DNA of 60,932 nt from Diphasiastrum complanatum (GCA_029204225.1 MU833114.1:1-60932); one strand, 5' to 3'. Counted from the first letter of the stretch, positions 20,480-32,038 are shown. The notes: a model not told the origin generated them from the letters alone. Numbers and translations: made by a program.

Positions 20480-21000
20480 TTTATGATGAAGACATTGGAC
20501 AGCAGCTTCAGTCATCTTCTTTTGGTCATTTACAGCCCATTTTACATCATAAGCAGTCCATTATGCTTCGGGAACGGCCTGCGGAAGATTATGGACAACA
20601 TGGTCCATGTTGGGAACACTTTTGGCAACAAAGTGCTGAACAGCCCATAACAGTTCCTTGTCGGCTATTGGAGACTTTGCAGGACAACAAAGAAATGTCT
20701 TACTACGAAGGAAAAGCACATGCCTCTTTAAAATCAGTACCTCTTGCTGATTTTTTTGGTTTTACGATTACTCATCATCATGATGTTGGTACATTGCCTA
20801 TTCTATGTGAGCAAGTCATTGATGGTAAGGTTTGGGAGGATGTGATGCCAAAAGAGACTCTTTTTTATTGGCCTTATGGTAAGAAGTTTTTTCAAATGAT
20901 GTGGGAGCCTATGATGGATTACAAGTCCATGTTTCAACTTATTGCCGAGTTTATGTTGGTTCCCTACTTAGGATGGAGCATGCAAATCCTCACCCTTTGA
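20480..21000 (+). pseudogene. Copia-2: second diverged copy of the integrase-RT linker and RT stub
   Basis: Frame 20365-21000 repeats the order of 19680-20140: HLQPILHHKQSIM, EDYGQHGPCWEHF, TLQDNKEMSYYEGKAHAS, then VWEDVMPKE. Compare LQPIVHQEEPI, EDIGQQGPSSENI, TLQDSKVNHFYEGKTRAS and CWEDAMQEE. So linker plus RT start was duplicated, or two related elements recombined, where RT should be. The remaining sequence to 21000 is unassigned. Confidence 0.75.
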
Positions 21001-21181
21001 CTTGATGCTTCATTATTACGCATTCTTTTCCTTTTATATGTTGGACATGATTGGGGATGAGATTTTGACTACTTCGGTGCGAAGTTTATTTGGCGACATG
21101 AAGTTCGAACAGCAAGTTGCATTTTTCTCTTTCGAGATGTTACTTCATGTTATGTTATGCATTTCCATTTAAGGAGGGCGT

Positions 21182-22018
21182 TGGAATGTAAGTGGCATTC
21201 CCATAGGTTACTTTGACCCAAAAGGTCAAGAGTTGTGTAACCATGGTTTCTTTATCTGCATTAGGCCTACTAAACTTAGAGTTAGCTAAGTTAGTATGAA
21301 CTTAACTTGGTAGGGACTCGTGGGTCCATTAGGCCTAATTGTGACATTAAGTACCCCAACTTGACATATTGATGTCCAGACCGCTTTCCTCAACGGGACC
21401 ATTGACGAGGAAATTTGTATGTCATAGCCAGAAGGATACGAACTGAGGGGTAAGCAACACCTTGTATGCAAAATTTACAAGGCACTCTATGGGCTGAAAT
21501 AGTCACCCAGAGCCTGGTTCCAGATTATAAATGCATTTCTTATTGAGAATGGTTTTATTCCAAACTTAGCAAATTTGAATGTCTACTTCAAATCTGTATC
21601 GGATTTCTTCATCATCGTCACTCTCTATGTTGATAACACTATTATTCAGTAATGATCTGAATCTGATGAAGGACACCAAATGCATGCTGGCCAAGGAGTA
21701 CAAAATGACTGATATGGATCTAGCTCACTATTGCCTCGGAATCATATTCTTTCTATGTAACTTATAGAAAGTTGGATAGTCAATAGTCAAGTAGTTGGGT
21801 AGCCAATAGTCATGAAGTTAGATAGTCATCTTGGACTACATATATATATGTGTGCATCCCATTTGTATGAGACACTTTTGTAAGTAATACTGACTATTCT
21901 CCTTGGCTGTCCACGAGTTTCTACAAGAGGGTTTTTAGCCATCTCTCTTTTTCTTTTGAGAATGCTTTGTGTGATTGAATAGTTAAGATCATGGATCCTT
22001 AGGCTTCTATTTCCTACA
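21182..22018 (+). repeat. Copia-2 3' LTR region with embedded foreign Copia RT piece
   Basis: AAGGAGGGCG (21171-21180) is the probable polypurine tract. The LTR would start near TTGGAATGTAAG (21181) and ends TTCCTACA at 22018. Only the last ~197 bp can be matched to the 5' LTR. A 390 bp Copia RT fragment lies inside. Confidence 0.7.
21365..21757 (+). pseudogene. Copia RT fragment inside the Copia-2 3' LTR region
   Basis: Reads IDVQTAFLNGTIDEEICM, PEGYELRGKQHLVCKIYKAL, SPRAWFQIINAFL, then VTLYVDN (YVDD with Asp to Asn) and MTDMDLAHYCLGI, all canonical Copia RT blocks. It has stops at about 21424 and 21498 and a frameshift near 21650. The sequence is unlike what remains in Copia-2, so it is probably from another family. 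Confidence 0.85.
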
Positions 22019-23290
22019 GTTCTTTATTATGGAATTTTACTCTTCTTTCTTAACATGCCCCCACTACTGTTGTTAAGAAATTCCTTCATAAGTATGTGGC
22101 TCAAAATTACTCAAAACAATAGCCATTTACGCAAAATCCAAATGATGATTATGATGTTTCTAAGCATCTTCAACAATACTATCAAAAAACTTTCCAACAA
22201 TTAAAGTTTTTTTCCTAAAAAAATAAAAATTTGCATTTAGTTGTCCAAAACGATCGTTTCGGATCGTGGATGCAAAGGAATGCGATTCACTGCATCCACA
22301 ATATGTACAAATACATATGTTCATTTCTCAAAAGCTCATATCTACAAATTAGGTGGAACATATTTGTGTGTTTCGTACAACACATTCTAGAATGTACTTT
22401 TGAAAACCTTATAAAATAATTAATAAAAAAAACCTAAAAACCCCTAAGTTTCTTTGGCCCCAACCCCTATGTAACCTCATTAACATAGTGTATGCTTTTA
22501 AAATTGCAATCTGCCTTTGCCGATTGCTGAAGGCAAAGCATTGATCCTATGTCATAGAGCAACTAAATTGGTACCTATTTACTGGTACAAGAACAACAGT
22601 CTACACATTTTAGCAGTCAAAAAACACATGAGACCTACAAAATCCAAAACTCACAAACTTATAGACTGGCAAATAACTATGCTTCTTATTTGCATGTGGA
22701 TATAAAGAATGTATGGGACTTGATGATGGAACAGTAGAACAATAGAAATCAATTTTTATAGCTAACATGAGAATTCTTATGACTCATTCCCAATGTTTCA
22801 TAGTTTTCTCTATCCCCAAAGGCAAAAAATTTAAACCAAAAAAATTTCAAATTTTCAAATTAAGCTAAAAAATTCAATAGGTACAAAAAAATCAAAAAAA
22901 TTAATGGCACATCCCAAAAGAAAAACATCATCAAGTAAAAGAATAGATCAAAACAAGAATATATAGTAAATCACAAGAACTATCATTGCGTGCACAGTGC
23001 ATCATTATTACTCTAAATAACAAATTAGCAACCAATGTGAGATAAGCACCTTACCTTTCTTGTTTACGAAGTTCTTCATATTCCTTGTTGAGCATTTCCA
23101 ACTCATTATCTTCATCCTTGCTCAATTGCCACCCCTATAATTTTCAAGCCACACCCCATAAAAATATAAACCTTTGTCAAATGCTATAAATATAAACAGC
23201 GAAGGTATCACTTAAATAACAACATTGCATCATGAATTCGATAGAATCAAAGTGATTCTCAATTCGGAGTAAACAATCTTATTAGTACTC
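22019..23290. other. AT-rich stretch; no gene; motif tract at 22239-22300
   Basis: No coding similarity seen. A short tract at about 22239-22300 contains ACGATCGTTTCGGATCG, GGATGCAAAGGAATGCGATTC and TGCATCC near-palindromes after an A/T-rich run, similar in style to the tracts at 4.5, 13.1 and 15.9 kb. Confidence 0.55.
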
Positions 23291-23640
23291 ACACAAAAAC
23301 ACCAAACTCAAGTGGAAGAAGAAACTTTATTGAAGAAGGAGAGAAATTGTAAGAAGCTATGCTTCATAAACAATGAACTAAATTATTATGAAGGAGGGCG
23401 CCCATCTGCTCTTATGACTGGCCTTGCTTTAAAGCAAAAGCTATTTGCCTACTATACTACTTGGTAAAAGCATTTATGCTAATTACAGTGTCTCAAAAAT
23501 AGCAATCTATGCTAACTTGTTCATAAGATAGTATTCTATACTATTCTACCAAAATTGATACTAAAAATAGAAATAGGCCTTTGAACTAGCTCGCAGGCTG
23601 GCCTCTACAATGAATTAATAAATCCATTAATAAGATATCT
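23291..23640 (-). other. Possible Copia-4 3' end or LTR remnant
   Basis: Lies just after the RNase H frame of Copia-4 on the minus strand and contains AGGAGGGCGCCC at about 23392-23403 on the plus strand. No second copy exists in the window, so LTR status is unproven. Confidence 0.3.
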
Positions 23641-25430
23641 GCAACTTGGTCTCACAGTAGATCAACTCTACTTCACCACTCTGCAACTTCTCTCGTATGA
23701 AATGCTGCTGAACTTCAATATGCTTTGTCCTGCTATGAAACACCGGATTCTTCGCAAGCTGAATGCAACTCTGATTGTCACACCAAAGTACTATAGGTTC
23801 AACTTGTTCTATATGAAGATCTTTTAGAATCCTTCGTAACCAAATTGCTTCACAAGTCGCTGATGTAATAGCCCTATACTCTGCCTCTGTAGAAGATAAA
23901 GCAATCGTTGGTTGCTTTTTACTACTCCAAGATATAGCTCATGTTCCAAGATTACATGTATATCCTGTAGTTAATCTTTTATCTTCTGCATTTCCTGCCT
24001 AGTCAGCATCAACAAAACCCTCAAGTTTTATGTATGCTCCTTTACCATAATAAATGCCATACCTGAGTGTCTCTTTGACATAACGCAAAATCCTATTTGC
24101 TACTTTCCGATGACAAACTTTTGGTAAAGACATGAATTGACTCACCATACCCACTGCATATGAAATGTCTGGTCGTTAGATAGATAAGACTACCTACAAG
24201 CTGCCTATAAAGTGTTTCATTCACACTTTCAGAATTTTCCTCTTTTGTAAGCTTTACACCTGAATCATAAGGTGTAGTAATGGGCTTACAATCAAGCATG
24301 TTAAACTTCTTGAGTAACTCTCTTGCATAATTTGCTTGTGATATGAAAAGATTTTCCTTTTGACCTCCAAACTTCAATACCCAAACAATACTAAAGACTC
24401 TCCAAAACTTTCATATCAAACTCCTGTGAAAGATTGTTCTTTATCTTCTCTATTAGTGACTTATTTGACCCTCTACATAGAGAACAATAATGACTATGTC
24501 ATCTGAATCTTTCATAATATATAGTGTTGACTCTGACATGCTTTCATGAAAATTCTGCTTCAAAAAATAATTGTTGACACGTGTATACCATGCTCTAGGC
24601 GCTTGTTTCAACCCATATAAGGCTTTCTTTAACTTGCAAACCAAGTGCTCTTTGCCTTCAACCTCATAACCTTGAGGTTGCTCCAAATAAACCTCCTCTT
24701 CAAGGTAATCGTTCAAGAAAGCACTCTTGACATCCATTTGTTAAATATCCCATCCAAAATGAGATGCAATTGCCAAAACACTCCTCAAGGTATTCATTTT
24801 AGCAACAAGTGCGAAAGTATCTTCGTAGTCAATTCCTTCCCTCTGAGCATATCCTTTGGCTACCAATCTGGCTTTATACTTATCTATAGAACCATCAGAC
24901 TTAAACTTGGTTCTATATATCCACTTGCAACCAATTGGTTTCTTACCTGCTGGAAGTTCAACAAGATCCCATATCTCATTTTTCATAATAGAACTGTACT
25001 ACCACATAAGTCTATATGAACAAGCTCCAAGATCTCCTTGGCTGTATATGCTCCATCCTTAGGAAACAGCATACGATGATGCTTGCCCATAACACATCCT
25101 TCACAGATTTTTTCCGAAGATACAATATTAGGTAATCCTATTACCATATTATTGTCTTTTAGAACCTGTAAGCTTTTATAGTTCAAATGTCCAAACCTTT
25201 CATGCCACATCCTGCTCTCCATGTTATCAGAAGCTGCACAAACCTGATGATCCGATGTAGACGCATCAAGTTTGTAAAGTCGACCTTCCAAAGATCCTTT
25301 GACCACAACTTTGTAACCTTTGTTTTTGTCTTTGATGAGACACTTCTGATCATCAAACTCAACTTTCATATTTTGTTTAGCAATAGCAGAAACTAAAAGT
25401 AAATTCTTCTTTAAACCTGCATTCCACAAC
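23641..25430 (-). pseudogene. Copia-4: pre-integrase, RT and RNase H remnant lacking the integrase core
   Basis: Read on the minus strand. From 25429: KNLLLVSAIAKQNMKVEF, then the zinc-binding pre-integrase module WHERFGHLNYKSL with CEGCVMGKHHR and ELVHIDLCG. The integrase core is deleted just after this, and the sequence jumps to RT at WDLVELPAGKKPIGCKWIY (24986 downward). Further RT blocks are MDVKSAFLNDYLEEEVYLEQ, ALYGLKQAPRAWY and LYVEG in place of YVDD. RT end and RNase H follow: FNMLDCKPITTPYD, LVGSLIYLTT, then SSTEAEYRAI and LVLWCDNQSCI-like blocks to about 23650. Stops and frame changes are common. No LTR pair or target duplication identified. Confidence 0.85.
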
Positions 25431-26165
25431 CACCTAACTCAAAGTGCACTACATACTTGAAACTAGCATAAGTGCTCTCAAGTAATCTCAACCTTTGGAC
25501 AAAGTCAACTAATGAGGACCAAGGATAGAAGGCAATAAATCTTGTAAGGGGACAACAGTTTTATAGGAAGAAAGAAATAAACAAATAAAGAACTCCACAA
25601 AATTACCAAAGACCAAAGAAGACTTCATAATCATAAAATACAAAGTCCAACTTTGTATTGGTGGGAAATCGGCCTCTAACAATAGCCTTCTTCCAATCAA
25701 ACACAAAATAGAGGCTCCTATCTCAATCACCCAAAATAGAGGCTCCTATCTCAATCGCAAAACTCCCTAATTAAAAACCCAATTGGGAGAATTGAATCTA
25801 ATCGGCACAATCACAAAAAGGATCAAAATAAACCTATGAATTGCTACAATAAACAAAATGTCTTTGTCGTTCTCCATATGTTGGATAATACCGGGTTTTG
25901 GCCAAACAATGTACAATGCATGCAAACATCACCACAATGTACAACATTCACAATCGGTTCACATTTCAAACAAGATGTTTTTTTGTATGTCATACTTACA
26001 GTAGATGTTTCAATGATTACGAAGTATCTATGTGGGAAGTAGAGGATGCTATTTGAAGACAAAAAATACATCTACACATAAGAGTCTTGAGTGTCGAAAA
26101 TAGGTGCGGTTGGAAATAATAGCCATTGGATAACGACGCGCATAAGTGAACATCTTTACTGATAA
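25431..26165. other. Stretch without recognised coding sequence upstream of hAT-2 exons
   Basis: AT-rich. It may contain lost 5' exons or introns of hAT-2, but I cannot support any. Confidence 0.4.
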
Positions 26166-26169
26166 CAAC

Positions 26170-27388
26170 AAGGATCATGTCTTGAGACCTGCCCCCACCA
26201 GGTATGCAAGTTGCAAGTTGCAACTCAAATTTGAATGCGCATCTGTAGACTGTTGGTAAGTATTTACTGTTTAGTTAGTAGTGGTAAATATTTCATGCAT
26301 GTGCCATGTATTGTGTTGCCAGAACTTAGAACTTAGAACTTGTCACTTGTGCCCTATGCAGGTTTGCATTTATGTTCCTGGTCCTGGAACGACTGCTGAA
26401 AGTTCATCAGGGCTTGAGGCAGTTGCCGTTGATTGAGCAAAGTGGGGGCCATTACAGGAGCCCAAGAGAAAGAAATTCGAGCGGACCGTTATGTATTCAC
26501 CATTTTGGGATGAGGCTCGATCCATTGTGGTGGGCCTACAGCCCATCTACACTGTCTTGCGCCTTACAGATCGAGAGGGCTGCACATTGGGCCTCTTGTA
26601 AGAGTTCATGGACAGGTTGGGCGAGCAGTTGAGCCTTTGCACGACCATTAGCCCAGAGAGGTATATCAAGATTCAAATTTCAAACGTAGTATGTAGATAG
26701 TAGTATGTAGTATGTACTATCATGTAATATATAGTATAATTATTAATGTGTCTTCAATCTTGATTCTTGCAGGCTTGCGGAGGTCCGGCTCCTTTGGTTG
26801 AGCAGGTGGTTTCATAAGCCCCTGCATGCCATGGCCCACATACTCCATCCACTTTGGAGGAATGACGAGCAATTCACAGATAGGGAGCTCAGGGATGGCT
26901 GGAATGCCTATATCTCCCGAGTTTATCCTGATGTACGCGAGTAGGATAACCTGCTGGATGAGCTTCAGATTTTCAGGCAGGAGACCTTGGAGTTCGGCGC
27001 TTTTGAGAGAGGGTAATAAATTGACCATGGATGATGGTCCATTACAGTTTAAACTTGTTACTTCACTATTTATTGCACAATTAATCAACCATATTGTAAC
27101 TTGTTGGAACTTGGTTGCAACTTGCTAGTAGTAAGTACTAACTGCCCCTTGAACTGTGATTTAGGCCAGTACATCCCGTGTCATGGTTGTCGAAGTTTGG
27201 GGTTGATGTCCCCAAATTGCGTCGCCTTGCCATCAGGATTCTCTCACAGGACTGCACTGCAGTCTCACAACTGGAGTGTCCATTCCATGATTCACACGAA
27301 GAAGAGGAATCGACTATCATTTGCACAGTTGGAAAGGTTGGTGTACGTACACCCCAACCTGAGACTTTTGGGTAGACTCTAGACCACC
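26170..27388 (+). pseudogene. hAT-2 transposase exons upstream of the Gy1 insertion
   Basis: A probable exon end, KDHVLRPAPTR, precedes a GT at 26202. Exon 26362-26660 carries SPFWDEARSIVVGLQPIYTV and LRLTDREGCTLGLL, a stop, then EFMDRLGEQLSLC. Exon 26773-27012 carries LLWLSRWFHKPLHAMAHILH and WNAYISRVYPDV. Exon 27165-27388 carries SWLSKFGVDVPKLRRLAIRI, then after a frameshift NWSVHSMIHTKKRNRLSFAQ and LVYVHPNLRLL, the hAT dimerisation domain. Borders fit GT-AG. Blocks match hAT-1 in order. Unlike hAT-1, there is no intron after the LSQ codons. Confidence 0.85.
27384..27388. repeat. Target-site duplication CCACC (left) of Gy1
   Basis: CCACC directly before the LTR start TGTTACAAGC; matches 37859-37863. 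Confidence 0.92.
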
Positions 27389-27745
27389 TGTTACAAGCTC
27401 GTAACCAATGCCGAACCCTAGAGAACACAAATAGGTCAGATACCACAGTCAGGGTCGTGTCCAGCGTACATACCAACAGGGCAAGACAGTGTGAGTAGTG
27501 TGCCCCAACACGGTCCATAGCCATGGCTGGCCTAACACAACCTAGGGACCCTGTCAGCAGGATAGGGCCCCCAGTTGGGTCTCGATGTGCAGTCGGCCAT
27601 GTCAGTGACATGTGGCCGACACTTGGCAGTTGCATGCTACCAGTCCTCACACTAGGCTAGGAGGGGCTTACTCTATATCAGGGAGTAGGCAAGGTTGGGT
27701 GGATCAGTTAGTGTTTGCACTACTGTGGTGTTAGGATCTATTACA
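27389..27745 (+). repeat. Gy1 5' LTR (357 bp)
   Basis: TGTTACAAGC to CTATTACA. It differs from the 3' LTR by scattered substitutions and by an extra ~17 bp after AATAGGTC, flanked by GGTC repeats. Confidence 0.93.
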
Positions 27746-27746
27746 T

Positions 27747-27758
27747 TGGTATCAGAGA
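27747..27758 (+). other. Gy1 primer binding site
   Basis: TGGTATCAGAGA one base after the LTR end matches the initiator tRNA-Met primer site TGGTATCAGAGC with one difference. Confidence 0.88.
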
Positions 27759-28511
27759 CATCTCCATCTTTGGGAGCTTAGTAGCAGCAGTAGAGAAAGC
27801 TATCAAAGGATAGGAAAGATCTCTCAGTTTCTCAGAAAAGATTAGAGGAGGAGAATCGTTGTAGGTGCAGCCTGCAAACTTCTGATTTTCACTGACAAAT
27901 CACAGTAGTAAGGAGATAGATTCCATGTGTAGGTAGCTTGCTGGAAAAGCAGCTGGTCTTCACAAATTTCAGAGGGTTCTCTACAGATTTCCCGGCGGAA
28001 TTAGAGTAGGATATAGCAAGTAGATCAGGGATCTATCTCTGATTTCGAAGAGGAATTTCAGTAGATCTGAGCGGAGTTTAACCTGAATTTTCCCAACAGG
28101 GCCAGCGCTGAAGGAAGGTGATGTTTTGCCCTTCTTTTCTGAGATTTTTTGGGTGTTTGAGCATCAAACTCTCTTGCTACAGATCAGCGAGCAGGCTGCC
28201 ATAAAGATCTCAGAATTTGCAAGTGGATTCAGGCTTCAAATCGGGTTTTTCAGAAGCAACCCAGTAGCTGTCAGATCAGCGAGGGGGGGATAGCAAAAAA
28301 ATTCAGATCTTGTGCCTCCTATTCGGATTTCTCAAAATCACAGGTCTGAAAGCAGTTGAAGAAGAGCTGAAAGGGCTTTTCTTGATTCTCTCTGTGGAAG
28401 TACAGTTCTCAGAAAGAGCTAAGTTTTCTTTCCTTCCCTCGTACAGTTGTAAATTAGTCTTTCTGACTTTTTTTCATCAAAAGTTAAGGTACCTCTCTTT
28501 CAGTTCCGAAA
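27759..28511 (+). other. Gy1 untranslated leader
   Basis: About 750 bp between primer site and gag start, with many short CAGATTTC/CAGATCAG-like near repeats and no coding similarity. Confidence 0.6.
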
Positions 28512-29753
28512 ATGACCACTCCTCAGGGACCTGATCAACCCCCGGAGAGAGGCTTCGACGAACTTGAAACAGAAGCCTTGGCTTACAATAAAGGAAAACA
28601 GCCTATGGAAATGGAAGAACAAGAACAGTTCGCCGAAGAGCTCGACGAACTGGTTACCAAGGAGCAGTTTCTCCAATTGGTAACAGAAGTGGATGAACTG
28701 AAGTTGGCATTAGCCAATTTCAAGTCCAGTGTGGACGACTCGTTCGCTGAACTCAAAGGCTTGATTTTGAGCTCCGCGAAAGGAAGCCTTCCCTCCACTT
28801 CTCAATTGTCCCCTTCTCCACTTCCATCAGTTTTGGCTGAGACTTTACGGTCTCACCCCAGTGTCTTTAAAGATTTAAAGCCTCCTACTTTTAATGGGGA
28901 AGAGAAGGATAGAAATGCAGACATTCTACAAACCTTCCTCAGCAAATGGAAGAACATTCATGCTCTTAAACAGACCCCTGACCATTTGCAAGCTATTGAG
29001 GCCAGTCTTTCCTTAGGGCCCATGGCCTATAAGTGGTGGTTAAATCTCCAGGAGACTAGGCAGACTCCCCGGTCATGGAAAGCTTTTGAAGAGGCCTTCC
29101 TAAGAGAATTCCTACCTGAAAATGAACTTGATAGAGCCTGGGAAGCCTGGGAAAGAACAGTAATGGACAAGTCCCTCATCCAATATATCTCGCAGTATCG
29201 AGAAGCAATTTTAAAAATTAAAAATATGGATGATTATCAGAAAATCAGGGGATTTGTCCGTGGCCTCAATAATGAATATAAAGTAGAGGTCCAGAGAAAC
29301 TCGCCTACTACCCTTGAGCAAGCTCTCAGATATGCTCAAATCTATGATGATTCAATGGGTAGGAAGAGGGCGAGACAACAGTCACTTTCTGAGCAGCCTC
29401 CTCAGAGTAACTTTCAATTTAAAAAGAAATTTTTAAAAAGAAAGAATCAAGATAAATTTAAAGGTGAAGCTCCTCAGAAACGCCCTTCACTCATACAGCC
29501 CTTAAAACCAGATGATTTTGAGAAAGCCAAACAAGAACGTTTGTGCTTTGTGTGTATGGGCAAGGGACACACAGTCAGACAGTGTCCCAAGGGGCCTTTC
29601 ACTAAAAAAGATAAGAAAGATAAGAAACAAGTTCATCTTGTTCAGACTGTAAGTTTCCCCAGTGACTCGGCAGCTTCCGAGATCAAAGTGTATCATGAAG
29701 ATCATGAACACTGCTGCAATGCTAGGGAGACCCTTCAGTTTTGGGCCGCATGA
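28512..29753 (+). CDS. Gy1 Gag (413 aa, intact frame)
   Basis: Starts at ATG 28512 (MTTPQGPDQPPERGF). An N-terminal acidic coiled-coil-like region (LVTKEQFLQLVTEVDELKLA) is followed by the retrotransposon Gag core: KPPTFNGEEKDRN, KWWLNLQETRQTPRSWKAFE and FVRGLNNEYKVEVQ. A basic stretch and one CCHC knuckle, CFVCMGKGHTVRQC (about 29541-29582), follow. The frame closes at TGA 29751-29753. Gag would form particles and bind genomic RNA. Pol continues in the +1 frame, so the family probably used frameshifting or this copy has lost a base. Confidence 0.9.
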   Translation: MTTPQGPDQPPERGFDELETEALAYNKGKQPMEMEEQEQFAEELDELVTKEQFLQLVTEVDELKLALANFKSSVDDSFAELKGLILSSAKGSLPSTSQLSPSPLPSVLAETLRSHPSVFKDLKPPTFNGEEKDRNADILQTFLSKWKNIHALKQTPDHLQAIEASLSLGPMAYKWWLNLQETRQTPRSWKAFEEAFLREFLPENELDRAWEAWERTVMDKSLIQYISQYREAILKIKNMDDYQKIRGFVRGLNNEYKVEVQRNSPTTLEQALRYAQIYDDSMGRKRARQQSLSEQPPQSNFQFKKKFLKRKNQDKFKGEAPQKRPSLIQPLKPDDFEKAKQERLCFVCMGKGHTVRQCPKGPFTKKDKKDKKQVHLVQTVSFPSDSAASEIKVYHEDHEHCCNARETLQFWAA

Positions 29754-31365
29754 CCTAGTACGTATGCATGGGAAAGTTGGTAACCAGTAAGTAAGAGTTA
29801 TGGTTGATGATGGGGCAACCCATAATTTCATCAACTACACCCTGGTTAAAAAGCTTAAACTACCAGAAGTACCTAGTCAGCATAGGTACACAGTTTCATT
29901 AGCTAAGGGTGAAGATATAAAAATATGGGAAACTATGGTTAGTAATTTGAATCTTGGTATTCAGGGGTACCAAGATGAAATAAACTTTCAGATAATGCAC
30001 CTGGATCGCACAGACATAGTTCTCGGGAGAGATTGGCTCTACAGTTTAGGACCTTCTCTTCACAAAAATTATCAGGAGAACACCCTCAACTTTCAGCATA
30101 AAGGCCGAGAGATCCAATTGGAGCATGATGTTCCCAACAGTCCTATGGTCTGCAGTTCAGAGCTCTGTCAGCTAATCGGAGACGAAGACCATCAGGTATT
30201 CTTATGTGACTTTCAGTTTATTCCTGAAGTTTCTATTTCCAGTTCTATACAGCAGAAAATCAGTAAATTAGAAACTTTATTGTCTAAATTTAAAGATTTT
30301 TTTCCTGAAGATTTGCCACATGGTTTACCACATGGTTTACCACCTAGCAGAGAGGTAGATCATGTAATAAACCTAGTACCAGGTACAGCACCTGTTTCTA
30401 AACCTCTGTATCGGGTCAGCCGAACAGAGGATGAAGAAATAACTAGGCAGTTAAAAGATTATCTTGGGAAAGGCCAAATTCAGACCACTAGTTCACCATG
30501 GGCCTCACCAGTCCTATTGGTGAAAAAGAAAGAGGGGTCTATGCGTCTTTGCGTAGATTACAGAGCCCTCAATAAAGTCACAACTAAGAATAAGTATCCT
30601 ATGCCTCGGGAAGACGAGTTGTTTGATCAACTCGACGGGGCTAAGTTTTTCAGTAAAATAGACCTCAGATCGGGATATTATCAAGTCCGTATAAAGTCGG
30701 AAGATGTCTCGAAAACAGCTTTTAGGACTCGTCACGGTCATTATGAGTTTAAGGTGATGCCATTTGGGCTCACAAATGCTCCAGCTACCTTTATGACCTT
30801 GATGAACATTGTCCTCAGACCATACTTGGGTAAGTTTGTAGTCGTAGTTTTAGATGACATCCTCATCTACAGCAAAACGAGGAAGGAGCATCTAAAACAC
30901 CTCAGAAAGGTGTTTCGACTGCTCAGAAAGCATAAGCTTTATGCTAAACAATCCAAGTGTGAATTCTTCGTTGAAGAAGTAGCATATTTGGGTCACATTA
31001 TCTCGTCAGATGGGATTAAGATGGACCCGAATAAGGTTAAAGCCATACTCAATTGGCTGAGACCTCATAATATTTTAGAACTTCAGATCTTTCTTGGTTT
31101 GGCGGGATATTACAAACGATTTGTCAAGGAATATGCTAAGATAGCAGTTCCCATGACAAATCTTCTTAAGGGGAAGGGAAAGGAGTTCATTTGGGAGTCC
31201 GCACAGCAGGAGAGCTTTGATGCTCTCAAAACAGCCTTAGCTACAGCACCAGTTCTAAAAGTCGTCGACCCCAATCAGCCATTTGTGGTCGAAACAGATG
31301 CTAGCGACTTTGCAGTTGGTGTTGTGCTAACTCAAAGTGGACGACCAGTTGCGTTCAAGAGTTAA
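29754..31365 (+). pseudogene. Gy1 protease and reverse transcriptase
   Basis: Open from 29800. In the same frame upstream, SFGPHDLVRMHGKVGNQ is followed by a TAA before [15 protein letters not shown], so the protease is cut by one stop. The protease motif reads DDGATHNF where D-S/T-G is usual; the partner block [13 protein letters not shown] is intact. RT follows: [57 protein letters not shown] and [11 protein letters not shown] with the catalytic Asp pair (about 30847-30870), then [12 protein letters not shown]. RNase H begins at [16 protein letters not shown] at about 31363-31365 interrupts FKS / KLEPAQ. Confidence 0.92.
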
Positions 31366-32033
31366 AAACTCGAGCCAGCTCAGACTAGGTACAGTGCCTA
31401 TGAAAAGGAACTCTTTTCTATAGTCCATGCCCTTAAGACTTGGAGGCATTATTTGTATGGTGCCAACTTTGAGGTCCTGACAGACCATGAAAGTCTCAGA
31501 TACCTTTGCAATCAACCTGAGCTTAGTGGTCGGAAAGCTCGTTGGGCAGAGTTCATGCAAGAGTTTGATATGTTTATCAGATATAGACGGGGGAAATTCA
31601 ATACAGTAGCAGATGCCCTTAGCAGAATGCCTATGATAAACAAGCTGAGTTTTACTCAGATTCGTAATGAGTTACTCGAGTCCTTGCGAGGGAAGTGCCA
31701 GCATGATGCATTCTTCTCTACTATCTGGAACTCAGTCCAGAGCAGACAATTACAGACTCCAGAACCCGTTCTCGGGGTTGGTGCCAGTTCATCCAAGAAT
31801 ACGACAGCTTCCGTTGAGGATGATGATGAGTCCGAGTATGCGTCGTCAGATGACGTTGAGGATTCTAAGCCTGTATTACCCAAGCAAACCCCAGTGGTTG
31901 AGGGTCAGTTGACTTAAGGATTCAAATGGAAACAGTATTCCATTCAGGATGAGTGCTTGCTCTATAAAGATAGAGTATGTGTCCCCAATTCAGAGGATTA
32001 TAGGCAGCACGTCCTATATGAATGTCATGACAA
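31366..32033 (+). pseudogene. Gy1 RNase H and start of integrase
   Basis: Continues in the same frame after one stop: KLEPAQTRYSAYEKELFSIV, WRHYLYGANFEVLTDHESL, RKARWAEFMQEFDMFIRYRR and TVADALSR, the full RNase H signature. A Ser/Asp/Glu-rich spacer follows, then a stop at 31915-31917. Beyond it KWKQYSIQDECLLYKDRVCV leads to YECHDNP, the first half of the integrase HHCC finger, where Copia-3 begins. Across the insertion the reading resumes as SAGHPG at 36254. Confidence 0.88.
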
Positions 32034-32038
32034 TCCTA
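32034..32038. repeat. Target-site duplication TCCTA (left) of Copia-3
   Basis: TCCTA before TGAAGATTTAC; matches 36250-36254. Removing Copia-3 and one copy restores the Gypsy integrase reading. Confidence 0.93.

Larger units (their letters stand above)
17003..22018 (+). mobile_element. Copia-2: Ty1/Copia element lacking protease and RT
   Basis: Bounded by a truncated 5' LTR (to 17194) and a 3' LTR ending TTCCTACA at 22018. It has an initiator-Met primer site, a leader with repeated GGAGGGCGC motifs, an intact gag, an integrase frame, and then the first few codons of RT. Instead of RT and RNase H there is a diverged second copy of the integrase-RT linker. No TSD can be checked, because the 5' end is joined to a Gypsy scrap. 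Confidence 0.85.
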
